NCBI GenBank assembly: GCA_012934845.2
Contig: WNNJ02002711.1
Span: 1 to 64,000, forward strand
Reading direction: 5' to 3'
Source of the DNA: Pomphorhynchus laevis
Taxonomy: Eukaryota; Acanthocephala; Palaeacanthocephala; Echinorhynchida; Pomphorhynchidae
DNA: 64,000 bases
In this document: positions 31,462 to 43,596 of the stretch, piece after piece
Numbering within the stretch: the first letter of the stretch is position 1
How the letters are laid out: every line of letters starts with the position of its first letter
Made by a program: the position numbers and the translations under genes
The notes under the pieces: generated by a model
Told to the model about the DNA's origin: nothing
Databases searched by the model: none
Seen by the model: only the letters and a program-made list of their open reading frames with translations

Positions 31462-31760
31462 TTATCTATTTCGTCTTCTCTTTATTAGTTCCAGTTTAGC
31501 GAGTTTTAGTGGAGCTTGTTTGTCTGGTTCTAGATCGTGTAGAATATTTAGTCCAGCATCCCGAAAATTATATCGTTGTGAGAATACATTATATCTTATT
31601 GTTTTGTTTCGAAATACTATTTTTAGCAGTCTTGGTCTCCCAACTTGTCGACTCTTACCCAAGCGAACCAAATTCACGATATGTATGGAATTAATTCGTC
31701 TAGGTTTTTTGATGACATCATAATAAAGAGAACTGAGCTTTTCATATCCACGTTCTCTTT
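31462..31760 (-). pseudogene. LINE ORF1 remnant, RNA-binding region
   Basis: The frame 31,677-31,462 reads MNLVRLGKSRQVGRPRLLKI, then VFRNKTIRYNVFSQRY and LELIKRRRNR. It aligns with LINE-C ORF1 (IALFRLGKRNALNNKPRLLK) and LINE-A ORF1 (VAFIRLNKSSQSNPSQPPLL). Upstream ORF1 codons probably continue to higher coordinates (to about 32,300) but are too decayed to read with confidence. It belongs to a third CR1-like family. Confidence 0.7.
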
Positions 31761-33002
31761 CAGGCGATAATGATTATTCAATCTGGAAGGTTCCCTTATA
31801 TTGGCTACTAACAAACAGCGGGTACAATATTCCCTTGTATGTGTAGTAGATCTTCTATGGTTTGAATGGTTAATGCTCAGGATATCTTTGGTGTCAACGG
31901 TACAGAATTGAAGACTTCATGTGTTGCTTCTAAAGTAGGATGATCGTGAATGTTACTTGAAGGTTCGCATGGTCGGGACACTGGTGAATTTTCTCTTTGA
32001 CACTAAATTGAACCATTAGTATGTCCTTTAATGTTTTCATCATTTGCAGATGCTGTTGGTTGTTGTTCCACACGCAGGCTGAACTGGGGATTATATACAC
32101 TGCGATTTTGAAGCTAGAAGCTGCTTCGTAAAATTAATGAGGGAAGGTAGGCCCTCTGAATTTTGTATGGTTAACTTAGAAATGTAATCTGAAGTAAATT
32201 CATTAATTGTAACATTTTGCGGCTCCATAACTGTCTCATCAGACTTATCACAAACTTTAGAAAATTCAAACGCAGTGGTATTAGACGCTTGCCTATGTTG
32301 CTAGACAAGATAGTCAGCATTGCGATAAGTTTACGTAACGCTCTTTTTTGACCACAGAAATGGTAGTCGTCCTTTCTTAGACTATAAGCTAGCTCGTAAC
32401 ATGGCTACATCTTTAAAATATTAAAGCGCAGGGATCACATCACCTTTTTGTGTCGTCAATCCCGTAGTAGCTCAAATAAATTTTTAGCTGATTGGTTCTT
32501 GCCACAATTCTTCTAATTCGATATCGAGCATTGCAACATCAAATAATGTAGTAATAGATGACGCCATGTCAATTACAGAAAATTTCGAAAACGTTTTTTG
32601 CTGCCTTTACCACAATCCAGTTTTTTATGAAGTATCACAATTTCCCTGATGGCCCGGATGGTCTGCAATCATTGCTACTTCGTGAAATTGCTTTTGTTAT
32701 TTTCAAACCTTTACCTGCCTTATTTGGATTATCTTTGACCTTAGGAGAACTCCCTAATGATAGGAAGAAATCCATAATTATTTCCTTTTTCGACCGTAAC
32801 CCATGATGACTTATACTACTAGGGTATTGTAGGCTCAGTCCATAATTGGATCAAATCATCTCTAAAAATCGTAGCTTTGCTGTAAAAATTTAAAGCACTT
32901 TTTCGCATTAATATTTACAGTTATGCTGAGCCCCTCAATGCTGTGTCCTCAGTCCACTGCGTTTTTAATATCTCCATCAATACGCTCTCCTGTAAATAAA
33001 TA

Positions 33003-33592
33003 ATATAATAATACAAATTTATTTAATGTGGCAAATGCGTACAAGCTGTACGCTTACAAGTCCACAAACAAAAATGAAAAAGTCAAGCAGATAAATTGTT
33101 AAAATCGGATCGGATTTGTCGTTTGAAGCACTGCAGGGAAGTTGGTTGGCGTATATGAATGGGCAGATGATTCCACGATAGAGGAGCAGCCACCAGGAAG
33201 GAGCAGAGTCCAAAGGAAGTAGAGTAGTTTGGGACATGTAAAAGAAGGGAATTACAGGAACGCAAGGAACAGTAAACAGGACGAGAATTATCAAGAAAGG
33301 GAAGGTTGAGAAATGAAGGTATGAAAAGTTACAAGGCGGAAAGCAACGATAAGAAGATGAATTTGAACACGACAATAAATTGTAGGCAAATCGAGAGAAG
33401 CAAGATGGTAGGATGTGTGATCAAAACGACGAAGACGGAGGAGAATTCGGACAGCTGCGTTGACGATGCGTTGTAGGGGAAGAAGAGTGGATTTAGGTGA
33501 GTTGGAAAATAGACTAAGACAATAATCGAGTCTAGAAAAAAGGAGAGATGATATGAGAGTCATACAAGAAGGGAAATCGATCAATCTACGAT
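33003..33592 (-). mobile_element. LINE-B 3' fragment
   Basis: Tail ATTTATTTAATGTGGCAAAT, hairpin GCGTAC/GTACGC at about 33,047-33,063, and ORF2 C-terminal codons up to IDFPSCMTLISSLLF. A 3-bp-phase-breaking deletion near 33,318 (GAAGGTATG versus GAAGGGGTATG) shifts the frame. Otherwise nearly identical to the copies at 23,416 and 59,955, so recent. Confidence 0.88.
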
Positions 33593-33774
33593 GTCCTCAT
33601 GTGATGTGAATTCGGATTAGCTGAAAGTATTGCGGGCATTAACTTACACTATCTATACACAGCTGATACAGGGTGATATTGACGTGATTGTCTCATGGTG
33701 TCATTCCAAAGGGTTGTTATTGAACGGTGCCAAATTAAAATCACTTACACAGTGGTAACAAGATGTTCATAAAA

Positions 33775-33882
33775 AGGGATTTATTTTTACGTGGCAAATG
33801 CGTGCCGGCGCACGCATACATAACCACAAATGAAAAAAACAAACAAAAATCTAAATCCATGTGTCAAGGTTGTGAAACTCAG
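33775..33882 (-). mobile_element. LINE-A tail, about 105 bp
   Basis: Only the tail, the hairpin (here GCGTGC with CCGG loop) and the 3' UTR of LINE-A, ending at CATGTGTCAAGG. An extremely 5'-truncated insertion inside the LINE-E relic. Confidence 0.75.
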
Positions 33883-34500
33883 GCAGCTATGCCATAGATA
33901 ATCGTACGATACAATTTTCCAGCATATCCGATCTCGGAGTTATGATTTGCCATGATTTTTGGACTCGAATTCACGTATCGATTTCGTCTAGCAGATGTAT
34001 TCGGCTGTTCATACTATTAAGGAATTCGTTTGGTTAACTTGAACGCCATAGCTTGCGTATTTTATATTACCATATTTTATTGCTACTCGTGGTATACGCG
34101 CCTTCTGTCACTCACCTACAATTTCACAAGAATATGCAACACTTTGAGAGAGTACTACGTAGGGTTACTGGTTTTATTGGATCAACACGGTCGCTGCCTT
34201 ATGTCGCACGGATGAAATCACTTCAAACATGTTCAATTAAAATTTCACTCAAGGTGGCTGATTTAATGTTCGTATAGTGGACTCTTACCACAACCGAGCA
34301 TACCTGACTATGTACACTTAATTTAGGTAATACAATAGATCTCCGCGAAGATAAATACCGTTTATAAAGATCACTTCCGCCTACCAAAAAGACTGACTAT
34401 CGGTGATCGAATCTCACGACTTTGGAACTATAATAATGTTACAAAAATATATCAAATTAATAGTATTGAAATTAAGGAAATTCTTTAAAATGGACCGACG

Positions 34501-34796
34501 CATGCACAAATTTCATTACATTTTTATGTTAAGTTATAGTAGTTAACTTAGATTAAGAAATTTTACCTCTGACCCTCTAGTACAGAATTATTCAAAATTT
34601 ACGAAAATTATAAAAAAAATAGTTTTCGATTTAAAAATTTGAATATAGCCGTTGAAGGGCATATGCTTTCAATAATTATGTCTAATTTGTATACGTTCCA
34701 ACCTATGCACTTCATATATTCCCAGCTAGTAATTGTCAATAAAAATATTTTTTAATTTTTTGCTTAAAAAATAATTTTTTTATTTTGACATTTAAA
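34501..34796. other. No recognised feature
   Basis: A+T-rich DNA with A- and T-runs; no frame or repeat recognised. Confidence 0.4.
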
Positions 34797-34870
34797 AAAA
34801 GAATTTATTTTAACGTGGCAAATGCGTGCCAGCGCACGCTTACATGACCACAACAAAACAAGACTGTGAA

Positions 34871-37760
34871 TCAGGTGTCGAGAAGGTGTGAACGGAGGAG
34901 GTGTTTGAATGTGATAAAGGAGGGAGCGCGGCGGACGTCGAGAGGGAGTTGATTCCAGGCGAGTGAGGCGGCGACGAGGAAGGATCGGAGACCGTAGTTG
35001 TTGGAGTAATTAGGAACGTGGAGTAAGAGGGTATGACAGGAACGAAGCGATAGCGAGGTGGGGCGAGTATCGTCTAATAAAGGAAGGTTGATGAACGATG
35101 GGGAGCCGACAGCGATGAGACGAAAAGTAATGAGAAGAAGGCGGAGTTTGATGCGGATGTGGATGGTGGGCCAGGAGAGTTGGGCAAAATATGTGGATGT
35201 GTGGTCGAAGCGACGGAGACGAAAGAGCACTCGAACGGCGGTGTTGATTATTCGTTGTAGGGGTAGGATGATGGATTTTGGAGAATTGGCGAAAAGGCTA
35301 AGACAGTAATCGATTTTAGGGAAAAGAAGCGATGAAAGAAGAGACATACAAGAACGGAAGTCGATAAGGGGGCGGATACGGCGAATGTCACCGAGAATTA
35401 AGTTAGACGAGCGGACCTTGTCACGGACGAAGGGTTTAAGGGAAAGGTGATCATCGAAATGGAAGCCTAAGAAAGTGAGATTGTGGACTATGGGGATTAT
35501 CGATGAGGCAAAAGATACAATGGGAGGAGATATGTTTGGTTTACGGGGAAGGATCCACATTATTTTGGACTTTTCGGGGTTTAGAACGAGATGGTGATTG
35601 GAGAGACGTTTGTAGATAGAAGAAAGACAGTTGGAGGCAGAAATGCCGATATCGTGTATGCGATGTGCGGGTGCATGAGCATAGATTAGAATGTCATCGG
35701 CGTATTGCATGACGTTAAAGGAGTAAGGTTTGATAAATGGAGAGAGATCGCCAAGCAAAAGAGAGAAAAGCAGGGGACCTAGGACTGAACTTTGTGGAAC
35801 CCCGCAAAAAAAGGGATGGGAGGGTAGGATGATGAATTAGAACAGACGCGAAAGGAACGGTCGGATAGATATGAGGCGAACCATGCTACGGAGGAGGAAG
35901 AAAAGCCGTAATCATAACGAAGGCGAGAAAGGAGGACGGAGTGGTCGACAATGTCGAATGCGGAGGATAGGTCGAGGGAGATGAGAACACTATATAGAGC
36001 TTGTCTCGAGAAATGAGTAAGTCGTTGTACACTTTTATGCATGCGATTTCTGTCGAGTGATTAGAGCGGAAAGCGGATCGGAAAGGAGGGTACATATTGG
36101 ATGAGGAGAGATAAGCGTTGATTTGTATTAAGATGAGGCGTCCTAAGAGCTTTGAAAGAGTAGAGAGTAGTGAAATGGTGCGATAGCTAGAAGGAAGGGA
36201 GGGGTCGAGCGATTGTTTCTTAAGGAGGGGACGAATGATTGCGGATTTCCAGTGTGAAGGGAAGATACGACTGCGGATGAACGAGTTAAACAAGGTTGTG
36301 AGAAATGGGGATATCAATGAGCATATAGATTTTAATATGTGGGTAGGCAGGGGATCGGCAGGTGAGGTTTTGTTGGGCAAGGACATGAGGACAGATGATA
36401 CTTCTGTAGGTGATACAGGGAGAAGATGAAAGAGTTCCGGAAGGATGAGAGTAGACTGGGCAGAGTGGGATAGGATGGAGACCGGGGTGTGAGAGAGCAG
36501 CGTGGATACTTTAGTCTGGAGAAATGACGAATAATCATTAGCATTGATGTTGCACGGCGTAGAGGAACGAGCCAGGATTGAGTTAAAAGTATGCCAGAGA
36601 GTCTTAGAGTTAAATGAAGTGATGATTTTACGCTGCCAGAAGGAGTTGCATTTGGTACGTAGTAGGTTGAGATGAGACCGGCGAAGAGCAAGATAGGAAT
36701 CACGGAAAGACGGAGTGATCGAGCGGAAATCGCGTCTGAGAGAGCGGTGATAGACTCGAAAAGCATGGCGGAGTCGACGCTTTGAGAGTAGGCATTGGAT
36801 GTCAAACCATGGGGCACGGTGCAATCGACGGTGTGGGTGAGACTTGAAGGGCAAGAGAATATCGGGAGTGGATGTGAGTTCAGAGTCGAAAAGGAAGGCG
36901 AGATCGTGAGGAGATATGTTATTGTGGGTAATGATAGAGACGATTTGAGTAAGGCAGAGAGGAGAAGGGAGAGGTCAAGATTTCTCCAAGGGCGACGTAG
37001 GATTGTAGGTGTGTGAGGAGGGGTGTGGTTTCGAGCGAGATCAAGGGTGATAAGAAAGTGATCGGATAGACCAGGATCAGAGATGGATAGTGAGGTGTAG
37101 GCAGCAAAATGATCGGCGACAGCGATGATGTCGAGTGCCCCACCAAGTATATGTGTGGGGCAGTGGAGATAAGTTTGTGATTGTAGTTTGATAGAATGTT
37201 TATGAAGCGGATGGAATCTGTGGAAGAGGGGCGTCTAGGCGGATGTTAAAGTCGCCTAGAACGAGTGAAGGGATTGAAAACAAAGAACAATGAGAAAGGA
37301 GGTCAGCGAGTTCGGTAAAAAATAAGGCTGAAGGAGCTGATGAACCAGGACGGTATACAATGGCGAGATTTAGAGTGATCGGGTTAGAATAACGACAAGT
37401 GAGCAATTCAAAAGAGCAAGGACTGAAAGGGAGATTGATTTTGCGAAGAGACGCTGGGTGACGCGCGAATGCGACGATGCCGCCATGATTAGAGAATTTA
37501 GAAGGGCATGAGCTGAGGGGGCGGGCGGATTCGACTAGGGAGCAACCGGCAGAGAGCAGACGGCGAATGGAAAGGTCGTCGGAATCTGAGTGCCAGGATT
37601 CGGTGAGGCAGAAGAGATCGATGGATTGCTTGGTGAATAGGTTGAGGATAAGATCGGATTTATTGAGAATAGATCTAGTGTTGAGGAGACCGAGGCGGAA
37701 ACCGTGTGCTGTGGCGAAAGAGTCTAGTGGAGAAGACACATAGGAGAGATGGAGCGCCAT
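34871..37760 (-). pseudogene. LINE-A ORF2, several frameshifts
   Basis: Endonuclease from ATG 37,760 (LGLLNTRSIL, LTESWHSDSDD, VYRPGSSAPS, LGDFNIRLD) to a shift near 37,215; linker and RT start in 36,854-35,886 (APWFDIQCLLSKRRLRHAF, SLPNKTSPADPLPTHIL); motif A in 36,042-35,779 (LDLSSAFDIVDHSVLL); motif C and the C-terminus in 35,758-34,871 (MQYADDILIYAHAP, ending HLLRSHLLDT). Breaks near 37,215, 36,000 and 35,770-35,815 separate these. Codon 28,434 of the sister copy (TAA) is Tyr here. Confidence 0.9.
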
Positions 37761-38748
37761 CGAATTTTTGGACGGGTGTGGACAACTTGAAAATTTCCGT
37801 CTATGTTTCGGATGGCGAGTGATGTTTCGCCGTTTTCCTCGCGACGGCGTTTTTCGATGCGGGCTGAAGAGATTTGAGCGATTTCAGAAGGGGCGCGATC
37901 GGGGAAAATTCGAGTGGTTGAAGATGACATGAGTTTGAATCGTTGAGAGAGGACAGAAGACGCGTGAGAGCGATGCTTGAAAACAATTTTTAGGAGAGGG
38001 GCTGGGAAGGATTAGATTGAGAAGATTTGTTTAGACGGATGAATGCGACAAGAGAAATGTCCTTGAAAAAGGATGGTTTATCCGCAGGAACAATAGACGA
38101 GAGGATGGATCTGAAGGCGGAAACATCGTGGTCCAGACGTGCTTGTGGAGATAAGGAGTTAGAAGGCGTGATATTAGTAACAATGACGCAACGATCGCGA
38201 GAAGCAAAGCGCTTTAGTAAAGGAGGACGACTGACGTGAGTAGGTGAGATCACGATAGAAGAGCTGTTAGTTGATGATTTGGAGGGATTTGGTTTGACGA
38301 CGGGAGACATAGAGGATAATGATAATAAAGATGGTGGCAAGCGATGTGAGGAAATGTTATGAGTGGAAGGATAGTGGAGGTTGGTTGAGGTGATTTTGAT
38401 TGATGGGTGCAACTTATTGAGAATCGAGACGGGAAGGACGGGACGTGGGGTATCGGGGAGTGAAGATGACATGGAATGGGAAGTGTATATGGTGGCTGGG
38501 TCGGTGGGTGGAGAAAGTACATTAGAAACGACGGGGGTAGTTTGAGTTGACGTGTTGGATGTTGATATGTGCTTATTGGAAAGGTTGCATATTAGTTTGT
38601 TGTCACAAAAACCACATACGAAGTCTTCTTTAGCCTTATTCTTGTCGCAGGTGATTGTTGTCCAGACGCTGAAGTCGTGTATCGAGCACTGTACTTGCAG
38701 TTGTCCATAGTTGGTGTCGGTCTAAGTTGTTTTCTTACGTCCTTTCAT
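37724..38748 (-). pseudogene. LINE-A ORF1 with PHD-like finger
   Basis: Starts at ATG 38,748 (MKGRKKTT, followed by a stop codon in this copy). Then the PHD-like finger LQVQCSIHDFSVWTTITCD with FVCGFC (Cys/His ligands and a core Trp), a Ser/Thr/Pro-rich middle, and the RNA-binding region (LLKRFASRDRCVIVTNI, LDHDVSAFRSIL, LVAFIRLNKSSQSNPSQP) to RIEKRRREENGE and FQVVHTRPKIRWRS. PHD-like fingers in ORF1 are known for CR1-like elements. A few shifts (near 38,480 and 37,990) break the frame. Confidence 0.85.
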
Positions 38749-38880
38749 AAACGATGGTTGCCGTCGATTGTTGTCGTCGATGGTTGTCGTCGATGTATAT
38801 GCATGTGTAATTTGTGTATTTATGTATTTACTTTAGATTGTATTTACTTTAGATTGTATTTACTTTAGATCTCAAACTTT

Positions 38881-39574
38881 TTTAAGGTTGAGATTTAAGG
38901 TTGATATGACATTGTAACATATCGATGCTTTTTATTCAAACGTTCGATAATATGGTAGTTAAGTCCATATAAAAATGCTAGGTTCGCTTAGCATTACTTA
39001 AAATATTTAAACTAATAATTAATATTCAATAACAATGTTTTTAAATCAGCACAATTTATTGTAATACCAATAATTTATAATTTTTCAATTATTATTAAAT
39101 GTTTTTTGTTACAAATCATAAAATCACAAGTACTTATATCAACTAAACTTTAATTTTTTAATGTCTTTTATTAATTTGTTGAAAGGGTTTTCTTTCGTTC
39201 ATTTTACTTCTCCTAGTCTCTGGGGCCCATTCTCAAGTTCAGCCAAAATGTGTTGCCTTACAACAAAACTTTCTAATTTAAATTTATGCCACGTTAACTC
39301 CGATTACTTCTTTTATCGATAATTACCATGTGCTTTACCCACAGCTGTATTATTTTATCATACTTGCGAAATTAAGAATTGCAATTTCATTTTTACAACC
39401 TTGAGTTGTGAGACATTGAGGTGATAGTCTTCTCATTCACGTTCTTCTGAATCTTCTTTGACACTTCTAGCTTGATTCTAAGTCAATGCTATTAGATTGG
39501 GCGCTAAATTATATTGTTTGCAGTAATATACAAAATAATTAAGAAGTTTATTAACCAAAGTTAACGCCAAAGTT
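38881..39574. other. A+T-rich spacer
   Basis: No gene. Bases 39,345-39,475 (GTATTATTTTATCATACTTG, CTTGAGTTGTGAGACATTGA) recur at 43,597-43,750. Confidence 0.5.
39345..39475 (+). repeat. Dispersed repeat, copy 1
   Basis: About 130 bp, roughly 85% identical in direct orientation to 43,597-43,750. No coding content. It could be part of a larger unrecognised element. Confidence 0.65.
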
Positions 39575-39657
39575 AAATACCAAATCCAATCTCATTTGAA
39601 CAATTTAACTAATTTATCTGTATGACTTTTGCTGTGTTGTTAGTTGGTGGACTTGTA
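39575..39657 (+). mobile_element. LINE-B-like 3' end, left part
   Basis: ACAATTTAACTAATTTATCT and GTTGGTGGACTTGTAA match the end of the LINE-B at 7,800-7,880. The rest of the tail lies at 43,000-43,045, after the inserted LINE-A. Confidence 0.75.
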
Positions 39658-39729
39658 AAAAAGGTTAATTTTTACGTGGCAAATGCGTGCCAGCGCATGA
39701 CCACGAAGAAAACAAACAAAAACCTAAAT

Positions 39730-42260
39730 CATGTGTCAAGAAGATGGGAACGAAGGAGGCATTTGAATGTGATAAAGCAGGGAGTGCGGCCGACTTCGAG
39801 AAGGAGCTGATTCCAGGCGAGTGGGCGGCGACAAGGAATATTCGGATACCATAGTTATTAGAGTAATTGAGAACGTGAAGTAAGAGGGAATGACGGGAAC
39901 CTAGCGATAGAGAGGTAGGATACGTGTCGTCTAAGAAAGGGCGGTTGATGAACGATGAGGAGCCGACAGCGATTAGCGAAAAGTTACGAGAAGGCGGAGT
40001 TGTATGCGGATGTGGATGATGGGCCAGGAGAGCTGATTAAGATATGTGGATGTATTATCAAAGCGACGGAGACGTAGGAACACTCGAACTGCGGAGTTGA
40101 TTATACGTTGTAGGGTAGGATGATGGATTTTGGAGAATCGGCGAATAGGCTGAGGCAGTAACCGATTTTAGGGAAGAGAAGCAATGAAAGAATATACATA
40201 CAAGAACGGAAATTGATAAGGAGGCGAATATGCCGGATGTCACGGAGAATTAAGTTAGACAAGCGGACCTTGTCACGGACGAATGGTTTAATGGAAAAGT
40301 GAACATCGAAATGGAATCTTAAGAACGTTAGACTGTAGACTACGGGGATGATTGACGATGCAAAAGATACAGGGTTTTGAAATATGTTATGCTGACGGGG
40401 AAGGATCCGCATTATTTTGGACTTGTCTGGGTTTATAACGAAATGAAGATGGAAGAGACGTTTGTAGATAGGAGAAAGACAGTTGGAGGCAGAAATTTCG
40501 ATATCCTGTATGCTATGGGCGGGTAAATGAACATTTATGATGATGTCATCGGCCTATTGAATTACGTTAAATGAGTAAGGTTTGATAAACAGAGAGAGAT
40601 CACAAAGTAGAAGAGAGAAAAGCATGGGACCTAGGACTTTAACCGTATGGAAACAGCAGAAAATAGGGATGGGAGAATAGAATGATGATTTTGAACAGAC
40701 TCGAAAAGAACGGTCGGGTAGATATGAATCAAACCATGCTATGGAGGAGAAAGAAAATTCGTAATCATTACGAAGGCAAGAAAGGAGGATGGAGTTGTCG
40801 ACGATGTCGAAGACGGATGAAAGTTCGAAGGATATGATAACATTATGTAGAGTCATACTACGAGAAATGAGTAGGTTGTTGTAAACATTCATACAGGCAA
40901 TTTCTGTGGAGGGATTAAAACAAAAAGCGATAGGAAAGGTGGGTACAGATTGGATGAAGAGAGATAAACGTTAATCTGTATTAAGAAAAGGCCCTCTAAG
41001 AGCTTGGAAAGAGTAGGGTGGAGTGAAATAGGGCGATAGCTAGAAAGAAGTGAGCGGTCGAGCGATTGTTTCGTAATGAGGGGACGAACGATGGCGGATT
41101 TCCAGTGTGAAGGAAATATACGACTGCGGATGGATGAGTAAAGCAAGGTAGTGAGGAAAGGGGATATCGATGAGCATATGGATTTAAGTATGGCGTAGGC
41201 TGGGGATGGCCAGGTGAGGTTTTGTTGGGAAAGAACATAAAGACAGATGATACTTCAGCAGGTGATACAGGGAGAAGATGAAAGAGTTCCGGGAGGATGA
41301 AACGAGACGAGTAGCAGTGAGATGGAATGAAGACGGGTTTGCAGGGAGCAACTCGGATACTTTGGTCTGAAGAAATTACGAATAGTCATGGGGATTGATG
41401 TTGTAAGACGAAGAGGGGCGAGAAAAGATTGAGTTAAAAGTATGCCAAAGAGACTTAGAGTTTAATGAAGTGTTGATTTTATGATGCCAGAAGGAGTTGC
41501 ATTTGGTGCGTAGTAGGTGAAGATGATACCGACGAAGAGTAAGATAGGAATCACGGAGATACGGAGTGAGCGAGTGGATATCACGTCTGAGAGAGCGGCG
41601 ATAGACTCGAAAAACATGACGGAGACGACGCTTTGATAGTAGGCATTGAATGTCAAACCATGAGGCACGGTGCAAGCGACGGTGTGGGTGAGGCTTGAAG
41701 GCAAGAGAAGATCGAGAGTGGATGTGAGTTCAGAGTCGAAAAGAAAGGCAAGATCGTGAGGAGAGGATGATGTTATTGTTGGAGAAGATATAGTTGATTT
41801 AAGTAAGGCGGTGTGGAGAAGGGGGAGGTTTAGATTTCTTTAAGGGCGACTTAGGATGGTAGATGTGTGAAGCGGGGAGTGGTTGGAAGTGAGATCAAGG
41901 GTAACGAGAAAGTGATCGGATAGACAAGGATTGAGGATGTGAAGTGAGGTGTTGGCGGAAAAACGATCAGGCACAACTATGATGTCGAGTGCCTTGCCGA
42001 GTATATGTGTGGGGGCAGTGGATATGAGTTTATTATTGTAGTTGGATAGAATGTTAATGAACCGGATAGAATCGGTCGAAGAGGGGCGGTCGAGGCGGAT
42101 GTTGAAGTCGCCAAGAACGAGTGAAGTGATGGAGAACAAAGATCGGAGTGCCAGAATTCGGTGAGGCAAAAGAGATCGATAGATTGCTTTGTGATTAGGT
42201 TGAGGATAAGATCGGACTTATGGAGAATATATCTAGTGTTAAGGAGGCCAAGGCGGAAAC
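39730..42260 (-). pseudogene. LINE-A ORF2, decayed
   Basis: Readable parts: endonuclease GDFNIRLDRPSS and LSDHFLVTLDL (41,840-42,169), linker ASWFDIQCLLSKRRLRHVF (41,376-41,675), RT start SSYRPISLHPTLSKLLEGL (40,889-41,146), motif A region VIISFELSSVFDIVDNSILL (40,554-40,892; Asp of FD kept), and FLRFHFDVHFSIKPFVRDKV (40,101-40,412). Motif C is damaged (ADDIIIN-like wording near 40,545). Many breaks. Confidence 0.85.
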
Positions 42261-42895
42261 CGTGTGGTCGAGACGTGCTTGTGGAGATAAGGAGATGGAA
42301 GGAGTGATATTAGTGACGATTACGCAACGGTCGCGAGAATGAAAGCGTTTGCATAAAGGAGGACGAGTGATGTGAGTGGGTGAGATCACGATAGGAGAAC
42401 TGGAAGTTGAGGATATGGAGGGAGTAGTCTTGACGACGGGAGACAGAGGTTAATGATAATAAAGAGGTTTGCAAGCGATTTGTGGAAACGTTATGAGTGG
42501 AAAGATCGTGCAGGTTGATGAATGTGATTTTGATTGATGAATGTAGGTTATTGAGCCACAAGACAGAAGGGACGGGACGGGGAGTCGAGGAGTGAAGATA
42601 ACATGGGATGGGAAGTGTATATGGTGACAAGGTCGGTGGGTGGATAAAGGACATTGGAAATGACGAGTGTAGTTTGAGTGAACGTGTTGGGTTTTTATAT
42701 GTGCTTATGCGAGAGTTTGAGGATTATTTTTTTTGCACAAAATCCACATGGGAAGTCTTCTTTAGACTTATTGTTGTCACAGGAGATTGTTGTCCAGACG
42801 CTGCAGTTGTGTGTCGAGCAATGTACTTGCAGTTGAGCAAAGTTGGTGTCGGTCGTGACTGTTTTCTTAGTCCTTCCATTAACGTCCTTGGGTGC
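42195..42895 (-). pseudogene. LINE-A ORF1 with PHD-like finger, decayed
   Basis: Frame 43,060-42,695 contains NGRTKKTVTTDTN, then the finger FAQLQVHCSTHNCSVWTTIS with FPCGFC. The following frames (42,654-42,310; 42,389-42,195) hold the Pro/Ser/Thr-rich middle and ARLDHTVSALASL. The start codon is no longer obvious. The RNA-binding region is cut by an internal deletion. Confidence 0.75.
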
Positions 42896-42999
42896 AGAAG
42901 CTGTTAAATTTGCAGCTGCAACTGATCCGTGAGCGCAGCGATACGATCGGAATAATTGTAAGTAGTTATAACAAATGAATTTTTGCACGCTTTTTTTGT

Positions 43000-43045
43000 A
43001 AACGTGCAGCTGGCAGGTATTTGCCACTTTAAATAAATTATTATT
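43000..43045 (+). mobile_element. LINE-B-like 3' end, right part
   Basis: TGTAAACGTGCAGCTGGCAG and TATTTGCCACTTTAAATAAA complete the tail begun at 39,575. Hairpin CGTGC/GCA-GG is partly lost. Ends in ATTATTATTATC. Confidence 0.75.
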
Positions 43046-43304
43046 ATCAACGTTAATCAAGACGCGTAAATACGTTTTTTCAGTTTTAGTTTGCCCCTGT
43101 TGGTTGTAATCATTCCGATCATCTTAGTTCGTTGGTCACATCAGTAAGTTTATAAGGATTTGGATTTTCTCTACAAAACAGATTACCCCATTCTAACTTA
43201 CTTTTTGACGCTTCTAAATTACAGGTGCTGTCAGTTTATTGGTTCATGATTATAAACTGTGCTTTATTAATTGATTTTTTCGTATAATTTTACAATTTGA
43301 AAAA
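43046..43304. other. No recognised feature
   Basis: Unique-looking A+T-rich DNA; no frame or tail recognised. Confidence 0.35.
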
Positions 43305-43590
43305 ATATTAAAAATTTATTTAAAGTAGTAAGCGGAAATGTTTTATGGATGGCTAATAAACGATATACATTGTTGTATTAGAATAAGGTACACCAAATAA
43401 TCAAATTTCATCAGAGGAAATACGTCATTAGCGCTTATTTGATCCCGCTGCTATGTTGGGTAGAGGAGTTAGGGGCCGAAACGTGATAGCATAGAACTTG
43501 TTCCTTCTGATGACCTCTAATCCTTATTCTGATACAACGTATGTTATTTATTAGTCAATTCATAAAAATTGACTTTTATTTAAAATTTCT
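43305..43590 (+). repeat. Penelope-type terminal segment, copy 1
   Basis: The first 85 bp match the end of the Penelope-like element (13,245-13,312: AAGCGGAAA...TTTTATGGAT...TATTAGAATAA). The segment has imperfect inverted ends of about 55 bp (43,330-43,387 and 43,521-43,570), so it can fold on itself. The centre holds CATCAGAGGAAATACGTCAT and GGCCGAAACGTGATAGCATA with CTGATGA at 43,507-43,513. These look like boxes of a hammerhead, but not in the working order. Read as a solo terminal repeat or a heavily truncated element. Confidence 0.55.
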
Positions 43591-43596
43591 TTACTA

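Larger units (their letters stand above)
32440..34500 (+). mobile_element. Old CR1-like LINE (LINE-E) with two nested LINE ends
   Basis: Decayed plus-strand RT gene. Readable blocks in order: FPDGPDGLQSLLLREIAF and LGELPNDRKKSIIISFF (about 32,640-32,800), a motif B relic before 33,000, VSWCHSKGLLLNGAKLKSL (about 33,680-33,750), SISDLGVMICHDF (about 33,915-33,960) and RVLRRVTGFIGSTRSLPYVA...KVADLMFV (34,140-34,277). Two younger minus-strand ends sit inside it: LINE-B at 33,003-33,592 and a LINE-A tail at 33,775-33,882. The last block matches the LINE at 2-596. Many breaks. Confidence 0.75.
34797..38880 (-). mobile_element. LINE-A, 4.1-kb copy with ORF1 start
   Basis: The longest LINE-A. In element sense: 5' UTR with tandem repeats (TGTATTTACTTTAGAT about three times at 38,818-38,872 and TCGTCGATGGTTG-type repeats at 38,757-38,797, + strand), ORF1 from 38,748, ORF2 from 37,760 overlapping ORF1 by 37 nt, a short 3' UTR and the tail at 34,797-34,835. 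Very close to the copy at 26,722-30,335 throughout, hence young, but with several frame changes in ORF2. The 5' boundary at about 38,880 is approximate. Confidence 0.9.
39658..42999 (-). mobile_element. LINE-A, 3.3-kb older copy inserted in a LINE-B 3' UTR
   Basis: Minus-strand copy from the tail (39,658-39,680) to a 5' end near 42,999. TTGTAAA at about 39,652-39,658 and about 42,999-43,005 is the likely target duplication, since the host LINE-B reads GGACTTGTAA / GTAAACGTGCAGCTGGC across it. The copy is more diverged than the 27-kb and 35-kb copies and has internal deletions, for example at about 42,265 where the first endonuclease codons join mid-ORF1, and near 42,145 in the endonuclease. 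The hairpin has lost several bases (39,690). Confidence 0.85.
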
